From: Burkholderiales bacterium
GTDB lineage: Bacteria > Pseudomonadota > Gammaproteobacteria > Burkholderiales > Burkholderiaceae_C
Length of the DNA stretch: 35,530 nucleotides
Direction: 5' to 3'
Assembly: GCA_016213205.1 (NCBI GenBank)
Contig: JACRAZ010000083.1
Coordinates: forward strand, 1-35,530
Shown: in pieces, positions 23,942 to 30,815 of the stretch
Numbering within the stretch: position 1 is the first letter of the stretch
Layout: every line of letters starts with the position of its first letter
Notes under the pieces: generated by a model
What the model was told of the DNA's origin: nothing
The model's database searches: none
What the model saw: only the letters and a program-made list of their open reading frames with translations
Translations under genes and position numbers: made by a program

Positions 23942-24804
23942 GGCCGGCTCCACAGCACCGAGGCATCCTCGTCGTGCAGGCGCGGTTCGGGCCAGCGCAG
24001 GGCCCGGCCCAGGAAGCGCTGCACCGCCAGCCCATCGGCGCGGTAGCCCGCGCGCAGCATGCGCAGGGTGTCCGGCGCGGCCAGCGGCTGCCAAGCCTGC
24101 GCCACCCAGGCCGCGGCCAGGGCCGGGCGGTAGGGCACCGGCAGCCACCGGGCGGGCGGCAGGCCCTGGGCGGCCCGCAGCGCCTGCAGCCAGTCGGCCC
24201 AGCGCAGCGTCTGCGGGCCCACGACATCGAGCGTCCCGCGCGCCGGCGGGCCTTCCAGCGCCTGCAGCACCGTGGCCACCACATCGCTGATGTGCACCGG
24301 CTGCACCCACTGCGGGCCGGCCGCCAGCACCGGCACCCACGGCAGCGCCGCGAGGCGCCGCAACAGCGTGGCGCTGGTGCCGCCGCGGCCGTAGATCAGC
24401 GCCGGGCGCAGCACCAGGCCGTCCAGGTCGAGCCGGTGCAAGGCCCGGTCCGCGGCGCGCTTGCTCCGGTGGTAGGCCGAGAACGCCGACGCGTCGGCCC
24501 CCACCGCCGAGAGCTGCACCACGCGGCGCACGCCGGCCTGCGCGCAGGCCCGGAACAGCGCCACCGGCACCCGCAGGTGCAGCGTTTCGAAGCGCTGGTG
24601 CCGCGTCTGCCCGATGATGCCGACCGCGTTGACCACCGCGTCGATGCCGTCCAGCGCAGGCCGCCAATCGGCGGGCGAGCGCCGGCCGGCCAGGTCGACC
24701 CCGTGGCGCCGCGAGACCGGCCTGACGTGGTGCCCGTGGACCGCCAGGGCCATCGCCAGGTTGCGGCCGACGAAGCCGCTGGCACCGGCAAGCAGCACGT
24801 TCAC
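23938..24804 (-). CDS. NAD(P)-binding SDR/epimerase-like protein
   Basis: 288 residues from a GTG that overlaps the stop of the preceding gene (GTGA). The N-terminal glycine motif GASGFVG (residues 7-13) binds NAD(P); the later AYHRSK supplies the YxxxK pair of extended SDRs, and LRPALIYGRGG and QPVHISDVVATVLQALEG are typical of the NAD-dependent epimerase/dehydratase and NmrA-like group. The C-terminal 60 residues are helical. The substrate is unknown; similar proteins are linked with ubiquinone or complex I assembly (NDUFA9-like) in other organisms. It is tightly coupled to two membrane-protein genes. Confidence 0.85.
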   Translation of the reverse strand: MNVLLAGASGFVGRNLAMALAVHGHHVRPVSRRHGVDLAGRRSPADWRPALDGIDAVVNAVGIIGQTRHQRFETLHLRVPVALFRACAQAGVRRVVQLSAVGADASAFSAYHRSKRAADRALHRLDLDGLVLRPALIYGRGGTSATLLRRLAALPWVPVLAAGPQWVQPVHISDVVATVLQALEGPPARGTLDVVGPQTLRWADWLQALRAAQGLPPARWLPVPYRPALAAAWVAQAWQPLAAPDTLRMLRAGYRADGLAVQRFLGRALRWPEPRLHDEDASVLWSRP

Positions 24805-25166
24805 GGCCGCCCCACCGCCGGCGCCGGGCCCGACGGCGGTGGCGGCACGCGGACGAAGCCGCCCAGGCGCCGCCCCACCAGGTAAAGGCCAAGCAGCAGC
24901 CCCACCAGCGCGGCCATCAGCGTGAGCCGCACCGCCTCCAGCGGCGGCCGGCCGGCGGCGGCCCCCCAGTCGACCAGCAGCGTCGCCAGCAGCGGGGCGA
25001 TGGTCAGCATGATCCGCGTGTAGCTCAGCCAGAAGGCCACGCCCGACTCGTCGGGGCAAAGGCTGGCCAGCACCCGCGCCAGCGGCCGTGACAACACGGC
25101 CAGCACGGCCATGCTCAAGGACAGGCTGATGAGCATGGCGGCCAGCCAGGGGACGATGGCATTCAT
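24801..25166 (-). CDS. Small integral membrane protein, function unknown
   Basis: 121 residues from ATG 25166, with GGAG at the right distance. Three membrane helices are apparent: PWLAAMLISLSLSMAVLAVL, SYTRIMLTIAPLLATLLV and LTLMAALVGLLLGLYLVG, followed by a basic and proline-rich cytoplasmic tail (RVPPPPSGPAP). I do not recognise the family. First gene of the operon with the SDR and DUF2269 genes; the 159 bp before it holds repeated TTCCG sequences and probably the promoter. Confidence 0.75.
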   Translation of the reverse strand: MNAIVPWLAAMLISLSLSMAVLAVLSRPLARVLASLCPDESGVAFWLSYTRIMLTIAPLLATLLVDWGAAAGRPPLEAVRLTLMAALVGLLLGLYLVGRRLGGFVRVPPPPSGPAPAVGRP

Positions 25167-25223
25167 TCAGGGCTCCGTTCGAAGTGAAGGTGCCCTCAGT
25201 CTGGCCAGCGGCCGCGACACGCG

Positions 25224-25276
25224 CTTCCGAAGTGATAGGAATCGACCCTTCCGATGCTCCGAAAAGATCATTCCGG
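25224..25276. promoter_or_regulatory. Repeated TTCCG boxes before the membrane-protein operon
   Basis: CTTCCGA occurs at 25224-25230 and 25248-25254, and TTCCGG at 25271-25276, spaced 24 and 22 bp. Direct repeats about two helical turns apart are typical of AraC-family binding sites, and an AraC-type gene lies immediately upstream. The region also has the lowest GC content of this gap, as expected for a promoter. Confidence 0.35.
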
Positions 25277-25325
25277 AACATGAATCGACGCGAGCACGCC
25301 GCTCATGGCGCCCGTGCACCCCCGC

Positions 25326-26351
25326 TCAGGGCCGATCGGCCGGGCCCGCGTGCAGCTTGCGGTACTGGCCCGGCGTGCTGCCCACGATCTCGCGGAAGGC
25401 CTCGTAGAAGTTCGATGGCGAGCTGAACCCGACGCTCAGCCCCACCGACAGCACCGAGGCCCGGGGCTCGGCCAGCAGCATGGCCTGGGCTGCCTCGACC
25501 CGGCGCTCGCGCAGGTAGCGCGAGAAGCCCTTGCCGAGCCGGTCGTTCACCAGCTCCGAGAGCTGGTGCGCGCTCAGCCCCAGGCGGCCCGCCAGGCCGG
25601 CCAGGCTCAAATCGGGGTCGACGTACAGGCGTTCGGTCTGCATCAGCGCCGCCAGGCGCGCCAGCGCCTGATCGCAGTCCACCTTGGCCAGGGTGGTGGC
25701 GGTGTAGCCGGCCTGCGCGCTGTCACGCACCTCGACCGGCAGCTGCGGGCGCAGGCCCAGCGTGACCTGGACCAGCAGGAAGGCCAGGCCGATGGCACTG
25801 GCGTACAGGCTGAAGAACAGGCGGCCGGGCGCGGCCCCGCCCCACAGGCCCAGCACGGTGACGGCCAGGGCCAGGCCGAACACCACGCCCAGCAGCAGCA
25901 GCTCGAGGTGGAAGTTCGATCGCGCCTGGCGCAGCGCGTACAGGCTGCGGGCCAGCCACGCCAGGTAGGCGGCCCCGAGCGCAAAGGCCAGCGGCATGGC
26001 CAGCGAGCCCGGCATGGCCCAGGCCCCCAGCGCCGGGATCAGGTGGACGCCGATGCGCCAGGCCGGCATGGCCGCCGCCTGCGGCCGCAGGATCGGTTGG
26101 CTGAACACGTAGAACGCGGGCGCCACGATGAACAGCGTTGCCCGGTACCCAGCGCTGCCGACCCAGCCCGCCCCGAACTGCAGCAACGCGAAGTGCGCAC
26201 CCTGCAGCAGCCCGAGCGCCAGCAGCAGCACCAGGCCCGCCACACGCGCGACGCCCTGGTCGCGATAGGGCTCGCGACGGAAGTGGGTCAGCGCGAGCGC
26301 AAACGCGCTGAACACCGAGAAGCCGATGAACAGGAGGGCGAGGGAAGTCAA
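25326..26351 (-). CDS. Membrane-anchored AraC-family transcriptional regulator
   Basis: 341 residues from a TTG at 26351, chosen because the first membrane helix begins only a few residues later; there is no strong ribosome site. The N-terminal 210 residues form about seven hydrophobic helices, as in membrane-bound AraC regulators. The C-terminal 110 residues are an AraC DNA-binding domain with two helix-turn-helix units: LSLAGLAGRLGLSAHQLSELVNDRL, then VLSVGLSVGFSSPSNFYEAFREIVGSTPGQYRK. It should sense a signal in or near the membrane and control a nearby promoter, most simply the operon that starts at 25166 in the same direction. Confidence 0.9.
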   Translation of the reverse strand: MTSLALLFIGFSVFSAFALALTHFRREPYRDQGVARVAGLVLLLALGLLQGAHFALLQFGAGWVGSAGYRATLFIVAPAFYVFSQPILRPQAAAMPAWRIGVHLIPALGAWAMPGSLAMPLAFALGAAYLAWLARSLYALRQARSNFHLELLLLGVVFGLALAVTVLGLWGGAAPGRLFFSLYASAIGLAFLLVQVTLGLRPQLPVEVRDSAQAGYTATTLAKVDCDQALARLAALMQTERLYVDPDLSLAGLAGRLGLSAHQLSELVNDRLGKGFSRYLRERRVEAAQAMLLAEPRASVLSVGLSVGFSSPSNFYEAFREIVGSTPGQYRKLHAGPADRP

Positions 26352-26472
26352 CCGGGGCGCCTGGCGGCTGCATCAAACGACGAGGCCACCATTCTGACGG
26401 CGCCAAAGGGCCGGCCGCGGGGGCGCAAGCCTGAACCCGGCGGTGGATGCGCCATCGGCGTGGCCACCGCCT

Positions 26473-26500
26473 GCACCAGGCCCGTTGCACCAGGCCCGTT
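26473..26500. repeat. 14-bp direct repeat in a non-coding gap
   Basis: GCACCAGGCCCGTT occurs twice in tandem (26473-26486 and 26487-26500) in the 208-bp gap between the GGDEF gene and the AraC gene. No gene or other signal is seen in this gap. Confidence 0.6.
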
Positions 26501-26559
26501 GCAGCGGCCCTGGGCCGCTGGCGCCGTGATCGGCCGGCGCCAGCGGCGCATGCACCACG

Positions 26560-28185
26560 CTAGGTCGCCACCCGCACCCGGTTGCGCCCGTCTTCCTTGG
26601 CGCGGTACATCGCCGCGTCGGCGGCGCCGACCAGCGCGTCGAGCGTGTCGCCATGGCGGCCGGCCTCGGCCACGCCGGCCGAGAAGGTGATGGCGCCCCA
26701 GGCCTCGGTCAGCGGCGTGGCGGCCACCTCTTCGCGCAACCGGTCCAGGCGCCGTTGCGCACCGGCGGCATCGGCGCCGGGCAGCAGCAGCGCGAACTCC
26801 TCGCCGCCGAAGCGGTAGACCTCGTCGCCACGGCGCAGCCCGGCCAGCAGCCGTTGCGCCAGCGCGCACAGCACCGCGTCGCCCGCGGCATGGCCGGCGT
26901 TGTCGTTGATGCGCTTGAAGTGGTCCACGTCCAGCAAGGCCAGCGCCAGCGGACGTGCGGTCTCGCCCTCGAAGCGCTGCGCCAGCGCGCGGCGGTTCTG
27001 CAGGCCGGTGAGCGGGTCGCGCAGCGCCTGCTCGCGCAGTTCGGCCTGCAGCGATGCCACCTGGTCGAGCTGCTTGTTGCGCTCGACCAGCGTCTGCACC
27101 AGCCGCACCTGCACCTGGTGCCGCTCGGTCACGTCGCGCAGCTGCACCAGGCGGCCGATCGGGTGCGCCTCGGGGCCGATGTCGCGCGCGCGCACCTCGA
27201 ACACCAGCTCGGGCTGCGCGAGGTGCAGTTCGCCTTCCGGGCGCTCGGCCAGCAGTGCGGCCAGCGGGGCGCCGAAGCAGGGCCAGTCGCCCAGCGCGGT
27301 GGTGCGCGGCGGGTTGGCGCCGGCCAGGCGCCGGGCCGCGGCGTTGGCGTCCATCACCCGGCCGTGGCCATCGAGCACCAGCACCGGGTCGGGCAGCTCG
27401 GTGAACAGCAGGCCACGCGCCATCGGCAGCACGCGGAACAGCTGGTCATGGCGGATCAGCCAGGCAAACACCGCCAGCGCCACGCCGTAGGACAAGGGCG
27501 TGGGGTCGCCACCCATCAGCCGCCAGCCCAGCCCCAGGTAGGCCGCATTGGCCAGCAGCGGCGCGGCCATGACCAGCATGAACAAGGCCCATTGCAGGCG
27601 TGCGCTGCCCTCGGCCTGGCGCCATGCGCCGAACACCAGCACCATGGCCGACAGCAGCCAGCCATAGCCCCAGACGAAGATCAGCGGGTACAGCGCCGCG
27701 TAGTCGTAGTGCATGCGCGGCAGGCCCAGGATCGGCGGGCCCAGCATGGTGCCCGGGCCGTAGAACAGGCCGTGTGCGCCGTTGCTCAGCGCCAGGGCGG
27801 TCAGCAGCGCCCAGGGCAGGCCGATCAGCAGCGCGCCGCGCAGCGTCGGGGCCTGGGTGTCGCTGCGCACGTAGCGGCGCAGGAACAGTGTCCACAGCAC
27901 CGGCTGCGCGAAGATGAAAGGCCAGGCCACCAGGGCCAGCGTGCCCTTGCAGGCCGCGGCCATGGCGGCATGTTCGGCGGTGGTGATGGACACCCAGGCG
28001 GTCATCACCGCGTGCAGCGCGACGAACTCCGCCTGCCCCGGAAAGTAGCGCAGCCTTCGCGCCCAGACGCTCAGGCCCAGCAGGCCCGCAATCAACGCCA
28101 GGCGCAGCGACAGGTCTGGCGCAATCTGCCAGCCCGTGCCCATGCAGGCAGCGAAGTCGAGCGCCGGGGTCAGCGTGCCGCTCAT
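26560..28185 (-). CDS. Membrane diguanylate cyclase (7TM-PAS-GGDEF)
   Basis: 541 residues. The first 240 residues contain seven hydrophobic helices of the histidine-kinase N-terminal 7TM type, followed by a PAS-like domain (LPDPVLVLDGHGRVMDANAAARRLAG), a short coiled coil and a GGDEF domain (DPLTGLQNRRAL, DVDHFKRINDNAGHAAGDAVL, YRFGGEEFALLLPG). The active-site motif GGEEF is intact and the product-inhibition site RRGD sits five residues before it, so the enzyme should make cyclic di-GMP and be inhibited by it. No EAL domain is present. Its start overlaps the stop of the preceding small gene (ATGA). Confidence 0.94.
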   Translation of the reverse strand: MSGTLTPALDFAACMGTGWQIAPDLSLRLALIAGLLGLSVWARRLRYFPGQAEFVALHAVMTAWVSITTAEHAAMAAACKGTLALVAWPFIFAQPVLWTLFLRRYVRSDTQAPTLRGALLIGLPWALLTALALSNGAHGLFYGPGTMLGPPILGLPRMHYDYAALYPLIFVWGYGWLLSAMVLVFGAWRQAEGSARLQWALFMLVMAAPLLANAAYLGLGWRLMGGDPTPLSYGVALAVFAWLIRHDQLFRVLPMARGLLFTELPDPVLVLDGHGRVMDANAAARRLAGANPPRTTALGDWPCFGAPLAALLAERPEGELHLAQPELVFEVRARDIGPEAHPIGRLVQLRDVTERHQVQVRLVQTLVERNKQLDQVASLQAELREQALRDPLTGLQNRRALAQRFEGETARPLALALLDVDHFKRINDNAGHAAGDAVLCALAQRLLAGLRRGDEVYRFGGEEFALLLPGADAAGAQRRLDRLREEVAATPLTEAWGAITFSAGVAEAGRHGDTLDALVGAADAAMYRAKEDGRNRVRVAT

Positions 28186-28496
28186 GGCCCCGGCGCTTCG
28201 GGCAGCGGCCAGCCCAGCAGCTCAGCAAGCCGTGTCACCACCCACGTCGCTTCGGCTTCGTTGAAGCCTGCGTCCGGGCCGGCCAGGCCGGCGCGCGTGC
28301 GCTGCAGCACGATGTCCTCGGCCAGGCCCTGGTCGTGGTGGTGCGCCTGGCAAGGCTCCACCAGCATCTGCGCCATGTCCTCGCACAGCTCGTAGCGGGC
28401 CCGGAACTCGGCCAGCGGCACCGTGAGGCGGCCGCGCGCGTCGGCATGCACCGCGTGAAACGAGGGCGGGATCGGGATCTGGTAGTCGTCCGACAT
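28182..28496 (-). CDS. Small protein co-transcribed with the diguanylate cyclase
   Basis: 104 residues from ATG 28496; the frame is open further upstream but loses protein-like character. Features are PIPPSFHAVHADARGRLTVPLAEFRARYELCEDMAQMLVEPC, then HHHDQG and LAEDIVLQRTRAGLAG. It is mostly helical and acidic, without membrane segment or signal peptide. Similar small proteins occur in related bacteria, to my memory without known function. The ATGA overlap with the cyclase gene suggests a linked role, but none can be specified. Confidence 0.7.
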   Translation of the reverse strand: MSDDYQIPIPPSFHAVHADARGRLTVPLAEFRARYELCEDMAQMLVEPCQAHHHDQGLAEDIVLQRTRAGLAGPDAGFNEAEATWVVTRLAELLGWPLPEAPGP

Positions 28497-28522
28497 CAGG
28501 ACCGCCCGGCCATGGCGAAGGC

Positions 28523-28538
28523 CTTGAGCCCGCTCAAG
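28523..28538. repeat. Short hairpin in the divergent gap before pspC
   Basis: CTTGAGC-CC-GCTCAAG forms a perfect seven-pair inverted repeat. It is followed at about 28559-28570 by a second G/C-only palindrome (GGCCCCGGGGGGCC-like). Both lie in the 226-bp gap between two divergent genes; they resemble dispersed intergenic repeats more than an operator. Confidence 0.4.
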
Positions 28539-28722
28539 CCCACGAGGGGGACATTTCCGGCCCCGGGGGGCCGCGAACGGGGTGCACAGGAAGTCGCCAT
28601 GGCCGGATTGTCGGCGCCGGCGCGGTTTCGTCGGCCAAATGGGCCTGCTTGTCGCAAGGCACACCGCGGCGCGCCACGCGGCGCTACGCTGAAAGCCTCT
28701 TAGCAAGGCCTGGAGGTTGACG

Positions 28723-29064
28723 ATGGGCATCCCCGACGAACTGGCCCGGCTGGACGAACTGCACCAGCGCGGCGCCCTGACAGACGACGAATTCACACGC
28801 GCCAAGGCCCGTGTGCTCAACGGCACGGCCGGCACCGGCCCGGCGGCCATCAACACGCTGCGGCGCAGCGTGGCCGACCGCTGGCTCGGCGGCGTGTGCG
28901 GTGGCCTGGCCGACTACACCGGCGTGGCCGCCTGGGTGTGGCGCCTGGCCTTCGCGCTGATGGTGATGTGCGCCGGCACCGGGGTGCTGGCCTATGTGCT
29001 GCTGTGGATCTTCGTGCCCGAGCAGCCTTCGTCGCTGGAGCGGCCGGCGCTGCACAGCCCGTGA
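28723..29064 (+). CDS. SHOCT and PspC domain protein
   Basis: 113 residues from ATG 28723, with GGAGG at 28712-28716; a TTG two codons earlier is too close to that site. The first 30 residues (DELARLDELHQRGALTDDEFTRAKARVL) form a SHOCT-type short helical motif. The rest is a PspC domain: basic RRSVADRWLGGVCGGLADYTGVAAWVWRLAF followed by a membrane helix LMVMCAGTGVLAYVLLWIFVP. PspC proteins sense or respond to inner-membrane stress, but no PspA or PspB is nearby. Its stop at 29064 directly abuts the stop of the convergent xdhC gene. Confidence 0.9.
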   Translation: MGIPDELARLDELHQRGALTDDEFTRAKARVLNGTAGTGPAAINTLRRSVADRWLGGVCGGLADYTGVAAWVWRLAFALMVMCAGTGVLAYVLLWIFVPEQPSSLERPALHSP

Positions 29065-30069
29065 TCAGGTGGCGCAGCCGGCCTCCACCGCCGCCTGCGC
29101 CTTCACCACCACCGGCTCGGGAATGCGGTAGCCGTAACGCACCGCGGTGAGCTCGGCCAGGATGCTCACCGCAATTTCCGGCGGCGTGCGCGCACCGTTC
29201 TTCAGGCCCACCGGCCCGTGCAGCCGTGCGAGCTGGTCTTCGGTAAGGCCGAAGTGCTCGGCCAGCCGCGCCTTGCGCTTGGCCTGGTTCAGGCGCGAGC
29301 CGATTGCGCCGATGTAGAACGCCTCGCTCTTGAGCGCCTCCATCAGCGCCAGGTCGTCGAGCTTGGGGTCGTGGGTCAGCGCGATGATGGCGGTGTGGCC
29401 ATCGGGCTTGAGCGCGGTCACGGTGTCGTCGGGCATGGTGCGCAGCAGCGTGGCGCCGGGCACCTCGAAGCCGGTGGCGTATTCCTCGCGCGGGTCGCAC
29501 ACCAGCACCTGGTAGCCCAGCGCGGTGGCCATCTGCGCCAGGTACTGCGTCATCTGGCCGGCGCCGATCAGCAGCAGCCGCCAGCGCGGGCCGTGGTGGG
29601 TGGTGAGCGTGCTGTCGGTGAGCTGCAGCTCGTCGGTGTCGCCGGCGGGTTGCAGGTCCACCTCGCCGCTGGCGAGGGTGAGCACGCGCCGCACCCGTTC
29701 ACCACGCGCCAGGCGCGCGAGCAGCTCGTCGAGCCGGGTGCGCGGCAGCACGGGTTCGAGCACCAGCTCGATCAGGCCGCCGCAGGGCAGGCCGAAGCGG
29801 TGCGCCGCATCGGCATCGATGCCGTAACGCACCACCTGCGGCACGCCGCTGGCCAGCACGCCTTGGCGCGCCTTGTCGACCAGGTCGTCCTCGATGCAGC
29901 CGCCGGACACACTGCCGGCGACGAGCCCGTCGTCGCGCACCGCCACCGCCGAGCCGGGTGGCCGCGGCGCCGAGCCCCAGGTGCGGGTGATGGTGCCCAG
30001 CACCACGCGGTGGCCGGCGGCCAGCCATTGGGTGACCTGGCGCAGCACGTTGAGATCGACGTTGTCCAT
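29065..30069 (-). CDS. XdhC/CoxI-family molybdenum-cofactor maturation protein
   Basis: 334 residues from ATG 30069 (an earlier in-frame start 21 codons upstream is unlikely). The N-terminal XdhC/CoxI domain shows GTITRTWGSAPRPPGSAVAV, GSVSGGCIEDDLV and HRFGLPCGG; the C-terminal Rossmann-like domain has LLLIGAGQMTQYLAQMATALGYQVLVCDPR, ALTHDPKLDDLALMEAL, YIGAIGSR and GLKNGARTPPEIAVSILAEL. XdhC binds molybdenum cofactor and helps insert or sulfurate it in xanthine dehydrogenase-type enzymes. It is divergent from coxS with 190 bp between starts, so it most likely serves the CoxSLM-type enzyme. Confidence 0.92.
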   Translation of the reverse strand: MDNVDLNVLRQVTQWLAAGHRVVLGTITRTWGSAPRPPGSAVAVRDDGLVAGSVSGGCIEDDLVDKARQGVLASGVPQVVRYGIDADAAHRFGLPCGGLIELVLEPVLPRTRLDELLARLARGERVRRVLTLASGEVDLQPAGDTDELQLTDSTLTTHHGPRWRLLLIGAGQMTQYLAQMATALGYQVLVCDPREEYATGFEVPGATLLRTMPDDTVTALKPDGHTAIIALTHDPKLDDLALMEALKSEAFYIGAIGSRLNQAKRKARLAEHFGLTEDQLARLHGPVGLKNGARTPPEIAVSILAELTAVRYGYRIPEPVVVKAQAAVEAGCAT

Positions 30070-30132
30070 GGCGGCAAGGTAGCGCGGCGCGACCGCGGCA
30101 TCGAGTGAGGGCGCATCCCTAGGAAGGCGCAA

Positions 30133-30165
30133 GCATAGGGCCGGACCCTGAAGCCCGCCCTATGC
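30133..30165. promoter_or_regulatory. Long inverted repeat in the xdhC-coxS divergent promoter region
   Basis: GCATAGGGC (30133-30141) and GCCCTATGC (30157-30165) form a perfect nine-base inverted repeat with a 15-base spacer. Size and spacing suit a dimeric regulator such as a LysR-type protein that controls both directions. A CCTAGG lies just before it, at about 30118. Confidence 0.5.
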
Positions 30166-30178
30166 GAGGAAATTCATA
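30161..30178. promoter_or_regulatory. Degenerate TATGC-N8-TCATA site upstream of coxS
   Basis: TATGC, an eight-base spacer and TCATA differ from the tup and aor palindromes by one base in the second half-site; CATAAG at the end is shared with the aor site. It ends 81 bp before the coxS start and overlaps the right arm of the nine-base inverted repeat. A weaker member of the same operator family is possible. Confidence 0.38.
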
Positions 30179-30259
30179 AGGGATAACGCATCGATGCGCC
30201 GCGCGGGTCGAACTCCTAGCATGGCCCTTCCTTGCACCGACCCCCATGAGGAGACAGGC

Positions 30260-30805
30260 ATGAAGATCACGCTCGAGGTCAACGGCAAGGCCGTGACCCG
30301 CGAATGCGAGCCGCAGACGCTGCTGGTGGAATTCATCCGCGAGACGCTGCACCTGACCGGCACCCACGTGGGCTGCGACACCGCGCAGTGCGGCGCCTGC
30401 ACGGTGATCTTGTCGACCCCCGAGACTCGGCAAACCGAGTCGTTCCCCCAAGGGGGCACGGGAAGCCCGGGGGCGGCCCAGCGCTTCCCGAACGGCCGCG
30501 CGGTGAAGGCCTGCAACACGCTGGCCGCGCAGGCCCAGGGCGGCCGGCTCACCACCATCGAAGGCCTGGCCGCGGCCGACGGCACGCTGCACCCGATGCA
30601 GGCCGCCTTCCGCGCCTGCCACGGCCTGCAATGCGGCTTCTGCACCCCCGGCATGGTGATGAGCGCGGTGGACCTGGTGCAGCACCACGCCTGCGGCACC
30701 GAACAGCAGATCCGTGAGGGCCTGGACGGCAACATCTGCCGCTGCACGGGCTACCACAACATCGTCCGCGCGGTGCAGCAAGGTGCTGCCGCGATGAAGG
30801 CCTGA
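30260..30805 (+). CDS. coxS: [2Fe-2S] small subunit of a CoxSLM-type Mo hydroxylase, with insertion
   Basis: 181 residues from ATG 30260, with GAGGAGA upstream; an in-frame ATG further left is rejected. The N-terminal plant-type [2Fe-2S] domain binds via Cys39, Cys44, Cys47 and, after an abnormal gap, Cys85; the C-terminal helical domain uses Cys125, Cys128, Cys160 and Cys162 (CGFCTPGM, ICRCTGYHNIV). In the family, Cys three and four of the first cluster are separated by about 11 residues; here by 37. The extra 26 or so residues (TPETRQTESFPQGGTGSPGAA) derive from a hairpin repeat inserted in frame. Apart from this, length and motifs match CoxS. The subunit carries electrons from the Mo site in CoxL to FAD in CoxM. 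Confidence 0.92.
   Translation: MKITLEVNGKAVTRECEPQTLLVEFIRETLHLTGTHVGCDTAQCGACTVILSTPETRQTESFPQGGTGSPGAAQRFPNGRAVKACNTLAAQAQGGRLTTIEGLAAADGTLHPMQAAFRACHGLQCGFCTPGMVMSAVDLVQHHACGTEQQIREGLDGNICRCTGYHNIVRAVQQGAAAMKA
30412..30489. repeat. In-frame repeat insertion within coxS
   Basis: About 78 bp. It contains the hairpin GACTCGG-CAAA-CCGAGTC (30424-30441) and TTCCCCCAAGGGGG followed by GGGGGCGGCCC, the same theme as the repeat at 17797-17851. Insert edges are estimated from the point where the protein stops and resumes matching the CoxS family. Confidence 0.65.
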
Positions 30806-30815
30806 GGAGCACGCC

